DNA of 64,000 nt from UBA4615 sp046046245 (lineage in GTDB: Bacteria; Pseudomonadota; Gammaproteobacteria; Burkholderiales; Burkholderiaceae_E). Below the pieces are notes generated by a model. The model had not been told where the DNA came from. It was given only the letters and a program-made list of their open reading frames with translations, and ran no database searches. Every line of letters begins with the position of its first letter. Within the stretch, counting starts at the first letter, position 1. The stretch lies in assembly GCA_046046245.1 (NCBI GenBank), contig JBJOKE010000073.1, positions 11,956-75,955 on the forward strand. The letters run 5' to 3'. The translations under genes and the position numbers were made by a program. Of this stretch, positions 40,975 to 50,637 are shown piece after piece.

Positions 40975-42084
40975 TCAGCCCTTCTTGCCGAAGTAGTGCG
41001 TGTAGGCCATCCGACGGTTCGCGTTGACGTCCATGTCCCAGCGGACCGCACGCTCGGCGAACGCGCGCTGCGACGCGACGATCTCGGCGAAGAGCGGATC
41101 GGACGACTTGTCCTTCACCACCTCGTCGTAGACCTTGAGCTGCTGCTGCAGGATCGCATCGGGCGTCTTGTAGAACTTCACGCCCTGCTTGGCGCCCATC
41201 TCGGCGTAGTCCTTCGAGTAGCGGTCGACGGCCTTCCACGACATGTCGGCCGACGCGGCCTCGACGGCATTGTCGATGATCGCCTTCAGCTTCGGCGGCA
41301 GCCCGTCGAGCTTCGCCTTGTTGAAGAGGATCTCGAACTGCTCGGCGTTCTGGTGGAACGACTGCAGCATGCAGACCTTCGAGACGTCGGGGAAGCCGAG
41401 GATCCGGTCGGACGAGGCGTTGTTGAACTCGGCCGCGTCGAGCAGGCCGCGGTCCATCGCGGGGATGATCTCGCCGCCGGGCAGCGCGTTGACCGACGCG
41501 CCCATCTTCGTGAACACGTCGATCGAGATGCCGACGGTCCGGTACTTCAGGCCCTTGATGTCCTCGACCTTCGCGATCGGCTTCTTGAACCAGCCGAGCG
41601 GCTGGGTCGGCATCGGCCCGTAGACGTACGAGTAGACGCTCGCGCCGACCTTCTCGTAGAGCTTCGCGAGCAGCTCCTTGCCGCCGCCGTACTTGTGCCA
41701 CGACAGCAGCATGTTCGCGTCCATGCCGTACGCCGGGCCCGAGCCCCAGAGCGCGAGCGCGTTGTTCTTGCCGTAGTGGTAGGCGACGACGCCGTGGCCG
41801 CCGTCGAGCGTGCCCTTCGAGACCGCGTCGAGCAGGCCGAAGGCCGGCACGACGGCGCCCGCGGGCAGCACCTCGATCTTGAGTTCGCCGCCGGTCATGT
41901 CGTTGACCTTCTTGGCGAAGTCGTTCGCGTACTCGTGGAAGATGTCCTTGGCCGGCCAGGTGCTCTGGAAGCGCAGCGAAGTCGTCTGCGCCTTGACGAT
42001 GGCGGGGAAGCCGAGGGCGGCAGCGCCGCTCGCGGCACCGGCGGTCGTGATGAACCGCCGGCGCGTGCCGGTCTGTTGGCTCAT
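40975..42084 (-). CDS. TRAP transporter substrate-binding protein, FcbT1-like
   Basis: A 369-residue exported binding protein. The N terminus RRRFITTAGAASGAAALGF is a Tat signal, common in this subgroup. The mature chain (LRFQSTWPAKDIFHEYANDF, YHYGKNNALALWGSGPAYGM, FHQNAEQFEILFNK) matches the mannitol/chloroaromatic-type TRAP receptors (COG4663), including the 4-chlorobenzoate receptor FcbT1. TGGAG is eight bases before the ATG at 42084. The ligand is likely an organic acid; aromatic acids fit the window but are not proven. Confidence 0.88.
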   Translation of the reverse strand: MSQQTGTRRRFITTAGAASGAAALGFPAIVKAQTTSLRFQSTWPAKDIFHEYANDFAKKVNDMTGGELKIEVLPAGAVVPAFGLLDAVSKGTLDGGHGVVAYHYGKNNALALWGSGPAYGMDANMLLSWHKYGGGKELLAKLYEKVGASVYSYVYGPMPTQPLGWFKKPIAKVEDIKGLKYRTVGISIDVFTKMGASVNALPGGEIIPAMDRGLLDAAEFNNASSDRILGFPDVSKVCMLQSFHQNAEQFEILFNKAKLDGLPPKLKAIIDNAVEAASADMSWKAVDRYSKDYAEMGAKQGVKFYKTPDAILQQQLKVYDEVVKDKSSDPLFAEIVASQRAFAERAVRWDMDVNANRRMAYTHYFGKKG

Positions 42085-42227
42085 GAGGGTCTCCAGTAGT
42101 GGGGCGCCCATGGTAGGCGCGGGGAACTCGGCTGTCACGGTTGTCCTGCCGCGGTTGCGGCCCATTCGGCGAGGCGGTCGGCCGCGGGGGCCCGGGGGGC
42201 GCAGGGGGCCCGGCGCGCGCCCCCGCC

Positions 42228-42246
42228 GCGCGGGCGATGCCCGCGC
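42228..42246 (-). terminator. Stem-loop after trkA
   Basis: Eight-base arms GCGCGGGC and GCCCGCGC with a three-base loop lie four bases beyond the trkA stop. No T-run follows. The remaining spacer to 42085 is very G+C-rich and must contain the promoter of the second TRAP operon, which I cannot identify. Confidence 0.4.
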
Positions 42247-42250
42247 CTGG

Positions 42251-43645
42251 TCAGAAGAAGCCCACCCCCACCTGGAAGAGCTTCTCGACGCGCGGGATCA
42301 TCCGCTTGTTGGCCACGAACACGATCACGTGGTCCTCGGGCTCGATCACCGTGTCGTGGTGGGCCACGATCACCTCGGAGCGGTTGCCCGGCGCCTGCCG
42401 GACGATCGCGCCGATGGTGGTGCCCGGCGGCAGCTCGAGCTGCTCGATGCGGCGGCCCACGACCTTGCTCGAGCGCGGACCGCCGTGCGCGATCGCCTCG
42501 AGCGCCTCGGCCGCGCCACGGCGCAGCGAGTGGACCGCGGCCACGTCGCCGCGGCGCACGTGCGCGAGCAGCTCTCCGATCGTCGCCTGCGCCGGCACGA
42601 TCGCGATGTCGATCCGCCCGCCCTCGACCAGGTCCGCGTAGGCCCGACGGTTGATCAGCGCGATCGTGCGGCGGGCGCCCATCTTCTTCGCCAGCAGCGA
42701 GGACATGATGTTGTCCTCGTCGTCCGAGGTCAGCGCGCAGAAGAGATCCATCTCGCCGACGCTCTCCTCCTCGAGCAGGTCCTCGTCGGTGGCGTCGCCC
42801 TTCAGGACCAGCACGTCCTGCGGCAGCTGCGTGGCGAGCAGCTCGCAGCGCTTCGCGTCGGGCTCGATGATCCGCACGTCCAGCCGCTGTTCGGCGAGCC
42901 GGCGCGCGAGCCGCATCCCGATCCGGCCGCCGCCGGCCAGCATCACGCGGCGCACCGGCTTGTCCATCTTGCGCAGCTCGGTCATCACCGTGCGGATGTG
43001 CTCGGTGGCGGCCAGCACGAAGACCTCGTCGCCGGGCTCGATCCGGGTGTCGCCGTCGGGATAGACGGCGCCTTCGCCGCGGAAGATCGCGACGATCCGC
43101 GAGTCGACCTGCGGAATGTGCCCCCGGATGTCCCGGATCGGCTTGCCGACCAGCAGGCCGCCCGCATGCGCGCGCACCGCGACCAGGCTGGCCGCGCCGT
43201 CGGCGAACTCCAGCACCTGCAGCGCCTCGGGGAACTCGACGAGCTTGGCGACGTAGTCGGTGACGGTCTTCTCGGGGACGATCAGGTGGTCGACCGAGAA
43301 CGCGCCCTCGCCCACCAGCTCGGGGTGGTCCTGGAAGTCGGCACCGCGCACCCGCGCGATCCGCGTCGGCACGTTGAAGACCTGCGCGGCGAGGTGGCAG
43401 GCGACGAGGTTGGTCTCGTCGCTCTGCGTCGTCGCGATCACCATGTCGGCGTCGTCGGTGCCGGCCTCGCGCAGCGTCGAGGGCTGCGCGGCGTTGCCGA
43501 CGACGGTGCGCAGGTCGAGACGGTCCTGCAGCTCGGCGAGCCGTACCGGGTCGGTGTCGATGACGGTGATGTCGTTCTGCTCGGAGACCAGGCTCTCCGC
43601 GACCGATGCGCCGACCCGGCCGGCGCCCAGGATGACGATCTTCAA
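42251..43645 (-). CDS. trkA: Trk potassium uptake regulator TrkA
   Basis: A 464-residue cytoplasmic protein with two RCK modules, each a Rossmann TrkA_N (GAGRVG at residue 7; AGGGRIGMRLAR near 230) followed by a TrkA_C domain. It binds NAD(H)/nucleotides and gates TrkH, encoded at 22672-24129. It follows ntrX by four bases, so potassium uptake regulation is apparently co-transcribed with the NtrYX system, an arrangement seen in related Burkholderiales. Confidence 0.93.
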   Translation of the reverse strand: MKIVILGAGRVGASVAESLVSEQNDITVIDTDPVRLAELQDRLDLRTVVGNAAQPSTLREAGTDDADMVIATTQSDETNLVACHLAAQVFNVPTRIARVRGADFQDHPELVGEGAFSVDHLIVPEKTVTDYVAKLVEFPEALQVLEFADGAASLVAVRAHAGGLLVGKPIRDIRGHIPQVDSRIVAIFRGEGAVYPDGDTRIEPGDEVFVLAATEHIRTVMTELRKMDKPVRRVMLAGGGRIGMRLARRLAEQRLDVRIIEPDAKRCELLATQLPQDVLVLKGDATDEDLLEEESVGEMDLFCALTSDDEDNIMSSLLAKKMGARRTIALINRRAYADLVEGGRIDIAIVPAQATIGELLAHVRRGDVAAVHSLRRGAAEALEAIAHGGPRSSKVVGRRIEQLELPPGTTIGAIVRQAPGNRSEVIVAHHDTVIEPEDHVIVFVANKRMIPRVEKLFQVGVGFF

Positions 43646-43649
43646 TGCA

Positions 43650-44408
43650 TCACTGCTGGGTCGGCGTACCCTTGCGGTACGCGCCCTTCGACAGGTCGAT
43701 GCCGAGCTGCTTGAGCTTGCGGTACAGGTGCGTGCGCTCCAGGCCGGTCTTCTCGGCCACCCGGGTCATCGAGCCGTGCTCGCGCGACAGGTGGTGCTCG
43801 AAGTAGGCGCGCTCGAACGCATCGCGCGCCTCGCGCAGCGGCAGGTCGAGCGGCAGTTCGCGCGACTGCGAGGGCGCGCCGCCGGGGCCCGCCACCGGCG
43901 CGGTGAGGAACTGCGCGGTCGGGGACATCAGCGGCACCGTGGGGCCGCCGCCCACCGGCAGCATCGTGATCGTGGGCGCGCCGCCGGTGCTGGCCGCGAG
44001 CGGGTGGTAGGCCTGCGGCGCCACCTTCGGGGCGGCCTGCGTGCGGCCGCGCGCGAGTCCCTGCTCGACCGCCTTCAGCAGCTTCTGCAGCGCGATCGGC
44101 TTCTCGAGGAAGTCCAGGGCACCGATCCGGGTCGCCTCGACCGCGGTGTCGATGGTCGCGTGGCCCGACATCATGATGACCGGCATCGTGAGCTTGCCGC
44201 CGGTCGCCCATTCCTTCAGCAGCGTGACGCCGTCGGTGTCCGGCATCCAGATGTCGAGAAGGACGAGGTCCATCGGGTTGAGGTCGCGGGCCTCGCGGGC
44301 CTGCTGGGCGTTCTCGGCCAGGTGGACCGAGTGCCCTTCGTCGCCGAGGATCTCGGACAACAATTCCCTGATACCGATCTCGTCGTCGACGACCAGAATT
44401 TCCGCCAT
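43650..44408 (-). CDS. ntrX: NtrX-like response regulator lacking the AAA+ domain
   Basis: A 252-residue regulator. Residues 1-120 are a receiver domain with acidic Asp8/Asp9, phosphoacceptor Asp52 (LLDIWMP) and Lys in LEKPIAL. A Gly/Pro/Ala-rich linker (about 130-190) leads directly to a Fis-type helix-turn-helix (about 200-245; VAEKTGLERTHLYRKLKQLG). The sigma54-interacting AAA+ ATPase of classical NtrX is absent, so it cannot activate sigma54 promoters in the usual way and probably acts as a sigma70-type activator or repressor. It follows ntrY by six bases. Confidence 0.88.
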   Translation of the reverse strand: MAEILVVDDEIGIRELLSEILGDEGHSVHLAENAQQAREARDLNPMDLVLLDIWMPDTDGVTLLKEWATGGKLTMPVIMMSGHATIDTAVEATRIGALDFLEKPIALQKLLKAVEQGLARGRTQAAPKVAPQAYHPLAASTGGAPTITMLPVGGGPTVPLMSPTAQFLTAPVAGPGGAPSQSRELPLDLPLREARDAFERAYFEHHLSREHGSMTRVAEKTGLERTHLYRKLKQLGIDLSKGAYRKGTPTQQ

Positions 44409-44414
44409 GGCTTC

Positions 44415-46721
44415 CTAGCTCTCGGCCGGCCTGACCGGATGGGCTTCCGGCGGCTGACTCGTTTCGAGTGTTGTGTGCGCGCCGCAATTGTCGTCGCTTT
44501 TCACCAATCTCGTAAATACCACAGTGACCGCCGCGCCCTGGACGTGGCCGGTCTCGTCGACGCGGTTCACCGCCTCGATCCGGGCCCCGTGCTCGTCGAC
44601 GATCTTGCGGACGATGGCCAGGCCGAGTCCGGTGCCCTTGGGCTTCGTGGTCACGTAGGGCTCGAAGACGCGACCGATCGAGCCGGTCGGGAAACCCGGT
44701 CCGTCGTCCCGGACGGCGAGCCGGACGCCGGTCGCGACGCCGCCGCGGCGGACCGGCTCGGTCACCACCTCGATCGAGCGGGAAGGCTGCTTTTCCGTGG
44801 CTTCCAGCGCGTTCTTCACCAGGTTGACGATGACCTGACGCAACTGGGTCGCGTCGCCGAGGATCCCGGGCAGCCCGGCCGCGAGCTCGGCGCGCAGGCC
44901 GCCGGCGGCCTCGATCGGCGCGTACAGCGCGAGGACGTCCTGGACCACCGCGTTGAGGTCGAGCGGCGCGATCCGCGCCGCCGGCAGCCGCGCGTAGTCG
45001 CGGAACTCGTCGACCATCAGCTTCAGCGCGCCGACCTGGTTGACAATGGTTTGCGAACTCCGAGCCAGGATCTCGGCCTCCGCGGGGGGCAGCTTCGGCG
45101 CGAGCTTGTGCTGCATCCGCTCGGCGGCGAGCTGGATCGGCGTCAGCGGGTTCTTGATCTCGTGGGCGAGCCGCCGCGCCACCTCGCTCCAGGCGACCGC
45201 GCGCTGCGCGGACACCACCTCGCTCACGTCGTCGAACACCACGAGCCAGCCGCGCTGCGGGCTCGGCAGCCGCGCGCCGCGCACCAGCAGCGTCAGCGCG
45301 GGCGCGTCGTCCGGCCGCGCCTCGACGCGCCGCTCGGCGCCGAGCGCGTCGCGACGGAACGCGAGCTGGCGCTGCCAGCCGCTGTGCGCGTCCTCCTCGA
45401 GCTCGGCACAGGCGGCGAGGATCTGCGGCGCGGCCTCGCCCAGCCGCGGCAGCGCGGCGAGCGGCAGCCCGGCCATCGCATCGGCGCCGGCCCCCAGGAT
45501 CCGCTCGGCGCCCGAGTTGGCGAGCGACACGCGGAAGTCCTCGTCGAGCACCAGCACGCCCGCGGTCAGGTTCGCGAGCACGCTCGCCAGCCGCGCGTTG
45601 GCGCGCTCGAGCTCCTGCTGGTTGCGCTCGACCAGCGCACGCGCCTCCTCGAGCTGCCGCGTCATCGCGTTGAACGAGCTGGTCAGCACGCCCAGCTCGT
45701 CGCGGCCGGTGTAGTCCTTCACCGGCCGGAAGTCGCCCTCGGCGACCGCGCGCGTGCCGGCTGCGATCATCGACAGCGGGCCCGTCATCCAGCCGGCCAG
45801 CAGGAACGACGCGGCGATCGCCGAGAACACCGTGAGCAGCAGCGTCACGGTCATCGTGATGCGGAAGATCCGCTTGAGCCCCGCACGCGACAGCGACAGC
45901 TGCTGGTAGTCGCGCCAGCCCTGCTGGATCGCCTCGGCGTTCTCGGCGAGCGTGGGCGGCACCGGCTGCACCAGCTGCAGCAGCTTCACCTCCTCGCCGA
46001 TCTGCCCGCCCATCGGGATCGACTGCACCACGCGCAGCTTCAGCCCGCGCGCTTCGCCGCCCGAGCCGGCCTCGACCGGCTCGACCGCCGCATACAGCCG
46101 CGCGTTGCGGGCCTGGCGCATCGCGGCGGGCGACGGCAGGTCGGGCAGGAGCTGCGCGTAGCCTCCGCCGCTGGCCACGAGGATCCGGCCGCTGCCGGAG
46201 AGGATCACCGCCTCCTGGGCGCCGGCGCGCTCGCGCATCCGGTTCAGCGTCTGCGCCCACTGGCCCTGCGGCACGTCGGCGAGCTCGGCGGCCATCGACC
46301 GGGTCTTGCCCTGCAGGTCGAGCAGCAGCGAGTCGAGCGACGCGCGGCCGAGCGTGAGGCCCGACTCCAGCGCGCGCTCCATCGGCACGTCGTACCAGGA
46401 CTCGACCGAGCGGCCGAGGAACTGCACGGCCACCGCGAAGATCAGCCCGACCGGCACCAGCGTCATCACGATGAACGCGATCGCGAGCCGCATCATCAGC
46501 TTCGTGCCGAACAGGCCGGCGCGCCAGCGCTGCCACAGGCGGCGCGCGAGTTCGCCCGCCAGCACCAGCAGCGCGACGCCGATCGCGACGTTCAGCCCGA
46601 GCAGCAGCCCGTAGTGGCTCTCGAGCAGCCGGTCGTTGCCGCTCGCCACCGCGAGCATCGCCAGCAGCACCGCCGCCAGCGCGACCGACACGAACAGCGC
46701 ATAGCGCAGCGCGCGGGTCAC
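44415..46721 (-). CDS. ntrY: NtrY-like membrane sensor histidine kinase
   Basis: A 768-residue kinase. Three N-terminal membrane helices and a periplasmic sensor region are followed by a HAMP domain near 340-390 (FRPVKDYTGRDELGVL), a PAS domain (SVLANLTAGVLVLDEDF), HisKA with phosphoacceptor His in RRLAHEIKNPLTPIQL, and an HATPase domain (NLVKNALEA, DDGPGFP, GTGLGLAI). It would phosphorylate NtrX. The start is taken as GTG at 46721, overlapping the DUF4390 stop (GTGA); an in-frame ATG at 46769 is the alternative. The signal sensed is unknown. Confidence 0.9.
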   Translation of the reverse strand: MTRALRYALFVSVALAAVLLAMLAVASGNDRLLESHYGLLLGLNVAIGVALLVLAGELARRLWQRWRAGLFGTKLMMRLAIAFIVMTLVPVGLIFAVAVQFLGRSVESWYDVPMERALESGLTLGRASLDSLLLDLQGKTRSMAAELADVPQGQWAQTLNRMRERAGAQEAVILSGSGRILVASGGGYAQLLPDLPSPAAMRQARNARLYAAVEPVEAGSGGEARGLKLRVVQSIPMGGQIGEEVKLLQLVQPVPPTLAENAEAIQQGWRDYQQLSLSRAGLKRIFRITMTVTLLLTVFSAIAASFLLAGWMTGPLSMIAAGTRAVAEGDFRPVKDYTGRDELGVLTSSFNAMTRQLEEARALVERNQQELERANARLASVLANLTAGVLVLDEDFRVSLANSGAERILGAGADAMAGLPLAALPRLGEAAPQILAACAELEEDAHSGWQRQLAFRRDALGAERRVEARPDDAPALTLLVRGARLPSPQRGWLVVFDDVSEVVSAQRAVAWSEVARRLAHEIKNPLTPIQLAAERMQHKLAPKLPPAEAEILARSSQTIVNQVGALKLMVDEFRDYARLPAARIAPLDLNAVVQDVLALYAPIEAAGGLRAELAAGLPGILGDATQLRQVIVNLVKNALEATEKQPSRSIEVVTEPVRRGGVATGVRLAVRDDGPGFPTGSIGRVFEPYVTTKPKGTGLGLAIVRKIVDEHGARIEAVNRVDETGHVQGAAVTVVFTRLVKSDDNCGAHTTLETSQPPEAHPVRPAES

Positions 46722-47305
46722 TGCGCGCTTCGAGGGGTCGTCTCCGGCGAGAAGGGGAACCGCTTCCATTCCGATTGCGGGTTCCAGTCCCGGTTGGTCA
46801 GCGCGGTGAGCTGGATGGGCTTGGGCAGCTGGTTGGTGTCGAGGCGCAGGCGGATCCAGCCCTCGTAGGTCGTGCCGGTGCGCGTCCGGTCGCGCGGCGT
46901 CACGCGCCAGCCGCGCAGCCGCGACATCGCCTCGAGCGCTTCCGCCAGCGTCGCGTGGGACTGCGGCACGCCGTTCAGCAGCACCCGGTACTGGCGCGTC
47001 AGCGCATGATAGGACAGCCGGTGGGTCTGGGTGGCGAGCGCGGCCCGCTCGTCCCACCAGTACCAGCGCGGCCGCGTCAGTTCGAACTCGACTAGGAAGG
47101 TGAGCGGCACGCCCTTGCTAACCGCCTCCTCCAGCTGCGGGCTGAGCGACATGGCGAAGTCGGCCGACAGCAGCCAGGCCTCGCCGTCGGCGGACGGCTC
47201 GACGGCGACGTTCAGGACGTCGATCGTGTCGGCGGATCGGGCGGCGGGCAACCAGGCCAGCAGCGCTGCCGTCGACAGCGCCGCAATGGCGGTGCGTCGC
47301 TTCAC
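46718..47305 (-). CDS. DUF4390 family exported protein
   Basis: A 195-residue protein with a Sec signal (about 1-25, ARSA cleavage) and the DUF4390 domain (FELTRPRWYWWDE, YHALTRQYRVLLNG, GWIRLRLDTNQLPKPIQL). It is consistently located between rsmB and ntrY in betaproteobacteria; a role in presenting a signal to NtrY is possible from position alone. Overlaps by four bases with both neighbours, indicating coupled translation. Confidence 0.9.
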   Translation of the reverse strand: MKRRTAIAALSTAALLAWLPAARSADTIDVLNVAVEPSADGEAWLLSADFAMSLSPQLEEAVSKGVPLTFLVEFELTRPRWYWWDERAALATQTHRLSYHALTRQYRVLLNGVPQSHATLAEALEAMSRLRGWRVTPRDRTRTGTTYEGWIRLRLDTNQLPKPIQLTALTNRDWNPQSEWKRFPFSPETTPRSAQ

Positions 47306-48648
47306 TGGCGTTTGGTCAGGCAGGCGTAGAAGAAGCCGTCATGCTCGCGCGTCGCCCCGGACCGTGGCAGCAGCTGGGCGACCGGCTCCCTGCGGCCGTC
47401 CGGCCAGGCCCAGTCGAGTGGCAGGCGCACGCAGTCGGCGCGCGACTCGGTGAAGCTGTGCACCACGGCCTCGCCTTCGTCGGGAAACACCGAGCAGGTG
47501 ACGTAGAGCAATTTACCACCCGGGCCGAGCAGCGGCCAAAGCGCCTCCAGCAATCGGGACTGCTGCTGGACGAGTGTGGCGATATCGCCACGTCGGCGCA
47601 GCCATCGGACGTCGGGATGCCGGCGGACGATGCCCGACGCGCTGCACGGCGCGTCGAGCAGGATCCGGTCGAACGGGCGACCGTCCCACCAGGTCTCGGG
47701 GCGCGCGGCGTCCGCGGCGCGGACCTCGACGCGGCCGCCCTGCGCGGGCAGGCGCAGCCGGGCGAGGTTCTGCTCGATCCGCGCGCAGCGGGCGGGGTCG
47801 ACGTCGAGCGCCAGCAGGTCGACGTCGGCGAGCTCGAGCAGGTGCCCGGTCTTGCCGCCGGGGGCGGCGCAGGCGTCGAGCACGCGCTGGCCGTCGGCCA
47901 CGTCGAGCAGCGGCGCGGCCAGCTGGGCACCGGCGTCCTGCACGGACGCGTCGCCGTCGGCGAAGCCGGGAATCGCGTCGACCGGGACCGCGCGCTCCAG
48001 CGCGAGCGCGTCGGGGCCGACGGGCCGGCAGGCGAGCCCCGCCTCGGCGAGGCGGGCGGCCATCGCGTCGCGGCTCGTGCGGCGCCGGTTGACCCGCAGC
48101 ACCAGCGGCGCGTGCGCGTTGTCGGCCTCGGCGATCGCCGCCCAGTCGTCGGGCCAGGCGTCGGCGAGCCGCCGCAGCCACCAGTCCGGATGGTCGAACC
48201 GCGCGACCGGGTCGCGCAGCACGTCGGCGAGGAGCGCTTCGCGTTCGCGGCCGAAGCGGCGCAGCGTGGCGTTGAGGAAGCCGGCCGCCGCGCCGCCGGG
48301 GCCGCGCGACAGGTTGCGTGCGGCGGCCACGGCCTGGTCGACCACGACCGCGGGCGACCGGATCGGCTCGAGCAGCTGGGCCAGCGCGACGCACTGCAGC
48401 GCCGCCATCCGAGGCGGCGGCCGTCGGCTGTTGAGCCGCGCGGCGATCGCCTGCAGGCGGCCGAGCCGGCGCACCGCCTGATAGGCCATGTCGCGGGCCG
48501 GCGCACGCGATGCCGGCGGCAGCGCCGCGGTACGCGCGGCGAGCGCGTCGGGCAGCCGCTGGCCGGCCAGCAGGTCGGCGAGGGCCTCGGCGGCGGCGAG
48601 CATCTCGCGCGCGAGCGTGGCGCGCGCGGAACCGTCCGGACGGCTCAC
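47302..48648 (-). CDS. rsmB: 16S rRNA (cytosine-967-C5)-methyltransferase RsmB
   Basis: A 448-residue protein with an N-terminal NusB-like RNA-binding domain (about 1-140) and a C-terminal Rossmann methyltransferase. Motif I is DACAAPGGKTGHLLEL, the two cysteines of the m5C mechanism lie in LLDAPCSASG and YVTCSVFP. It methylates C967 of 16S rRNA. The start is GTG at 48648 with GAGG, formed from the htpX stop region, six bases upstream; this gives the normal length. An in-frame start further upstream would overlap htpX. Confidence 0.92.
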   Translation of the reverse strand: MSRPDGSARATLAREMLAAAEALADLLAGQRLPDALAARTAALPPASRAPARDMAYQAVRRLGRLQAIAARLNSRRPPPRMAALQCVALAQLLEPIRSPAVVVDQAVAAARNLSRGPGGAAAGFLNATLRRFGREREALLADVLRDPVARFDHPDWWLRRLADAWPDDWAAIAEADNAHAPLVLRVNRRRTSRDAMAARLAEAGLACRPVGPDALALERAVPVDAIPGFADGDASVQDAGAQLAAPLLDVADGQRVLDACAAPGGKTGHLLELADVDLLALDVDPARCARIEQNLARLRLPAQGGRVEVRAADAARPETWWDGRPFDRILLDAPCSASGIVRRHPDVRWLRRRGDIATLVQQQSRLLEALWPLLGPGGKLLYVTCSVFPDEGEAVVHSFTESRADCVRLPLDWAWPDGRREPVAQLLPRSGATREHDGFFYACLTKRQ

Positions 48649-48655
48649 CGCGGCC

Positions 48656-49513
48656 TCAGCGGCCCGGGCCCGCGGCCGCCATCGCGAGCAGCCGCTCGAC
48701 ACGCGCCTCGGTCGGCGGATGCGTGGAGAACAGCCCGCGCAGGCCGCCCCCGGACAGCGGGTTCATGATCATCATCTGTGCGGTCTCGGGATGGCGCTCG
48801 GCCGCCTCGAGCGGGATGCCCTGCGCATGACGATGGATCTTGTCGAGCGCCGACGCGAGGGCGCGCGGATCCTCGGCGATCTCGGCGCCGAGCCGGTCGG
48901 CCTCGAACTCGCGCGCCCGCGAGATCGCCATCTGGATCAGCATCGCGGCGATCGGCGCGAGGAACGCGACCGCGAGACCGGCGATCGGGTTCGTCGGGCG
49001 GCCGTACCGGTCGCGGCCGCCGAACAGCATCGCGACGTTCGCGAGCGCCGAGATCGCGCCGGCCATCGTGGCCGAGATCGTCGAGATCAGGATGTCGCGG
49101 TGCTTCACGTGGGCCAGCTCGTGCGCCATCACGCCGCGCAGCTCGCGCTCGCTCAGCACGCGCAGGATGCCGGTGGTCGCGGCGACCGCCGCGTGCTGCG
49201 GATCGCGGCCGGTGGCGAACGCGTTCGGCGCGTCCTCGTCGATCAGGTAGACGCGCGGCATGGGCAGGCCGGCGCGCTGCGCGAGCTCGGCGACCATCCC
49301 GTGGAACTGGGGCGCGACCGCCGCGTCGACCTCGCGGGCGTTGTACATCCGAAGGACCATCCGGTCGGAGAACCAGTAGGCGAAGACGTTCGAGACCATC
49401 GCGAAGCCCAGCGCGAGCACCATGCCCTGCTGTCCGCCGAGCGCGCCGCCGACCACGACGAAGAGGGCCGTGATGCCGGCCATCAGGATCGCGGTCTTCA
49501 TCCAGTTGAGCAT
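48656..49513 (-). CDS. htpX: Zinc metalloprotease HtpX
   Basis: A 285-residue inner-membrane M48 protease. Two N-terminal helices precede the active site AHELAHVKHRD (HExxH), two more helices follow, and EFEADRLGAE supplies the third zinc ligand. It degrades misfolded membrane proteins. GGAGG is seven bases before the ATG at 49513. The C-terminal STHPPTEARVERLLAM motif is complete. Confidence 0.95.
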   Translation of the reverse strand: MLNWMKTAILMAGITALFVVVGGALGGQQGMVLALGFAMVSNVFAYWFSDRMVLRMYNAREVDAAVAPQFHGMVAELAQRAGLPMPRVYLIDEDAPNAFATGRDPQHAAVAATTGILRVLSERELRGVMAHELAHVKHRDILISTISATMAGAISALANVAMLFGGRDRYGRPTNPIAGLAVAFLAPIAAMLIQMAISRAREFEADRLGAEIAEDPRALASALDKIHRHAQGIPLEAAERHPETAQMMIMNPLSGGGLRGLFSTHPPTEARVERLLAMAAAGPGR

Positions 49514-49616
49514 CGGTGTCCTCCAGGGTGGAGCGGTCGGTGCCGCCCCGCGGGGCCGGACGGACGATCCGGCACGCGGCGCGCGCCCAGGGATCTGGGC
49601 CCGGCCGAGCCCGTCT

Positions 49617-50576
49617 TCAAGGGGCGGATGCCCGCAGCCGGTCGCCGGCACGCAGCGGGAAGCCGGCGAGGAACTCGCGTGCCGGCAGGCGCCGGCCGCC
49701 CGGCCGCTGCAGCTCGACGAGCGCCACCGCGCCGTCGCCGCAGGCGACGACGACGCCGGCCGCATCCGCGGCGAGCACCGCGCCGGGCTCGGCGCCGCCC
49801 GCGCCCGCGGGCCGCGGCACCGCGTGGGCCTTCCAGACCTTCAGCGCCGCGCCGGGCACGCGCTCGACGGGCGTGGTGCAGCCGGGCACCGGATCGAACG
49901 CGCGGACGCGGTCGACGATCACGCGGGCGGCGGCCGACCATTCGATCGACGCGTCGGCCTTGGCGAGCTTGTTCGCATAGGTGACGCCGTCGGCGGGCTG
50001 GGGCACGGAGGGCAGCGTGCCGCCCTCGAGCGCCGCGAGCGCATCGACGATCGCCTGCGCGCCGAGCCCGGCGAGCGCATCGTGCACGGTCGCGCCGGTG
50101 TCCTGGGGACCGATCGGCCACTCGCGGACGAGCCGCATCGCACCGGTGTCGAGACCCTCGTCCATCTGCATGATCGTGACGCCGGTGACCGTGTCGCCGG
50201 CCTCGATCGCGCGCTGGATCGGCGCGGCGCCGCGCCAGCGCGGCAGCAGCGACGCGTGGATGTTCAGGCAGCCGTGCCGCGGGATCGCGAGCACCTCGGC
50301 GGGCAGGATCAGTCCGTAGGCCGCGACGATCATCGCGTCGGCCTCGAGTGCGCGCAGCCGCGGCCAGGTCTGCGGGTCGCGCAGCGTCGGCGGCTGCCAG
50401 ACCTCGAGCCCGTGCTCGAGTGCCCACTGCTTGACCGGGCTGGCGACGAGCTGCTGGCCGCGGTGGGCGGGCTTGTCGGGGCGCGTCAGCACCAGGGCGA
50501 CCTCGTGGCCGGCGGCCGCGAGCGCGGCGAGCGCACGCTGCGCGAACACCGGCGTGCCGGCGAAGACGAGTCTCAT
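49617..50576 (-). CDS. fmt: Methionyl-tRNA formyltransferase
   Basis: A 319-residue enzyme that formylates initiator Met-tRNA. Motifs are RLVFAGTPVFAQRAL at the N terminus, the catalytic NIHASLLPRWRGAAPIQRAIEAGD and a C-terminal OB-like domain. It forms a pair with def, 61 bases upstream on the same strand, as in most bacteria. No Shine-Dalgarno sequence is obvious before the ATG. Confidence 0.95.
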   Translation of the reverse strand: MRLVFAGTPVFAQRALAALAAAGHEVALVLTRPDKPAHRGQQLVASPVKQWALEHGLEVWQPPTLRDPQTWPRLRALEADAMIVAAYGLILPAEVLAIPRHGCLNIHASLLPRWRGAAPIQRAIEAGDTVTGVTIMQMDEGLDTGAMRLVREWPIGPQDTGATVHDALAGLGAQAIVDALAALEGGTLPSVPQPADGVTYANKLAKADASIEWSAAARVIVDRVRAFDPVPGCTTPVERVPGAALKVWKAHAVPRPAGAGGAEPGAVLAADAAGVVVACGDGAVALVELQRPGGRRLPAREFLAGFPLRAGDRLRASAP

Positions 50577-50637
50577 CGGGGGCGGACGGTGGTGGCGCCG
50601 CCCCGCGTCGCGGGCGCGGCGCGCGCAGGCACGGGGC

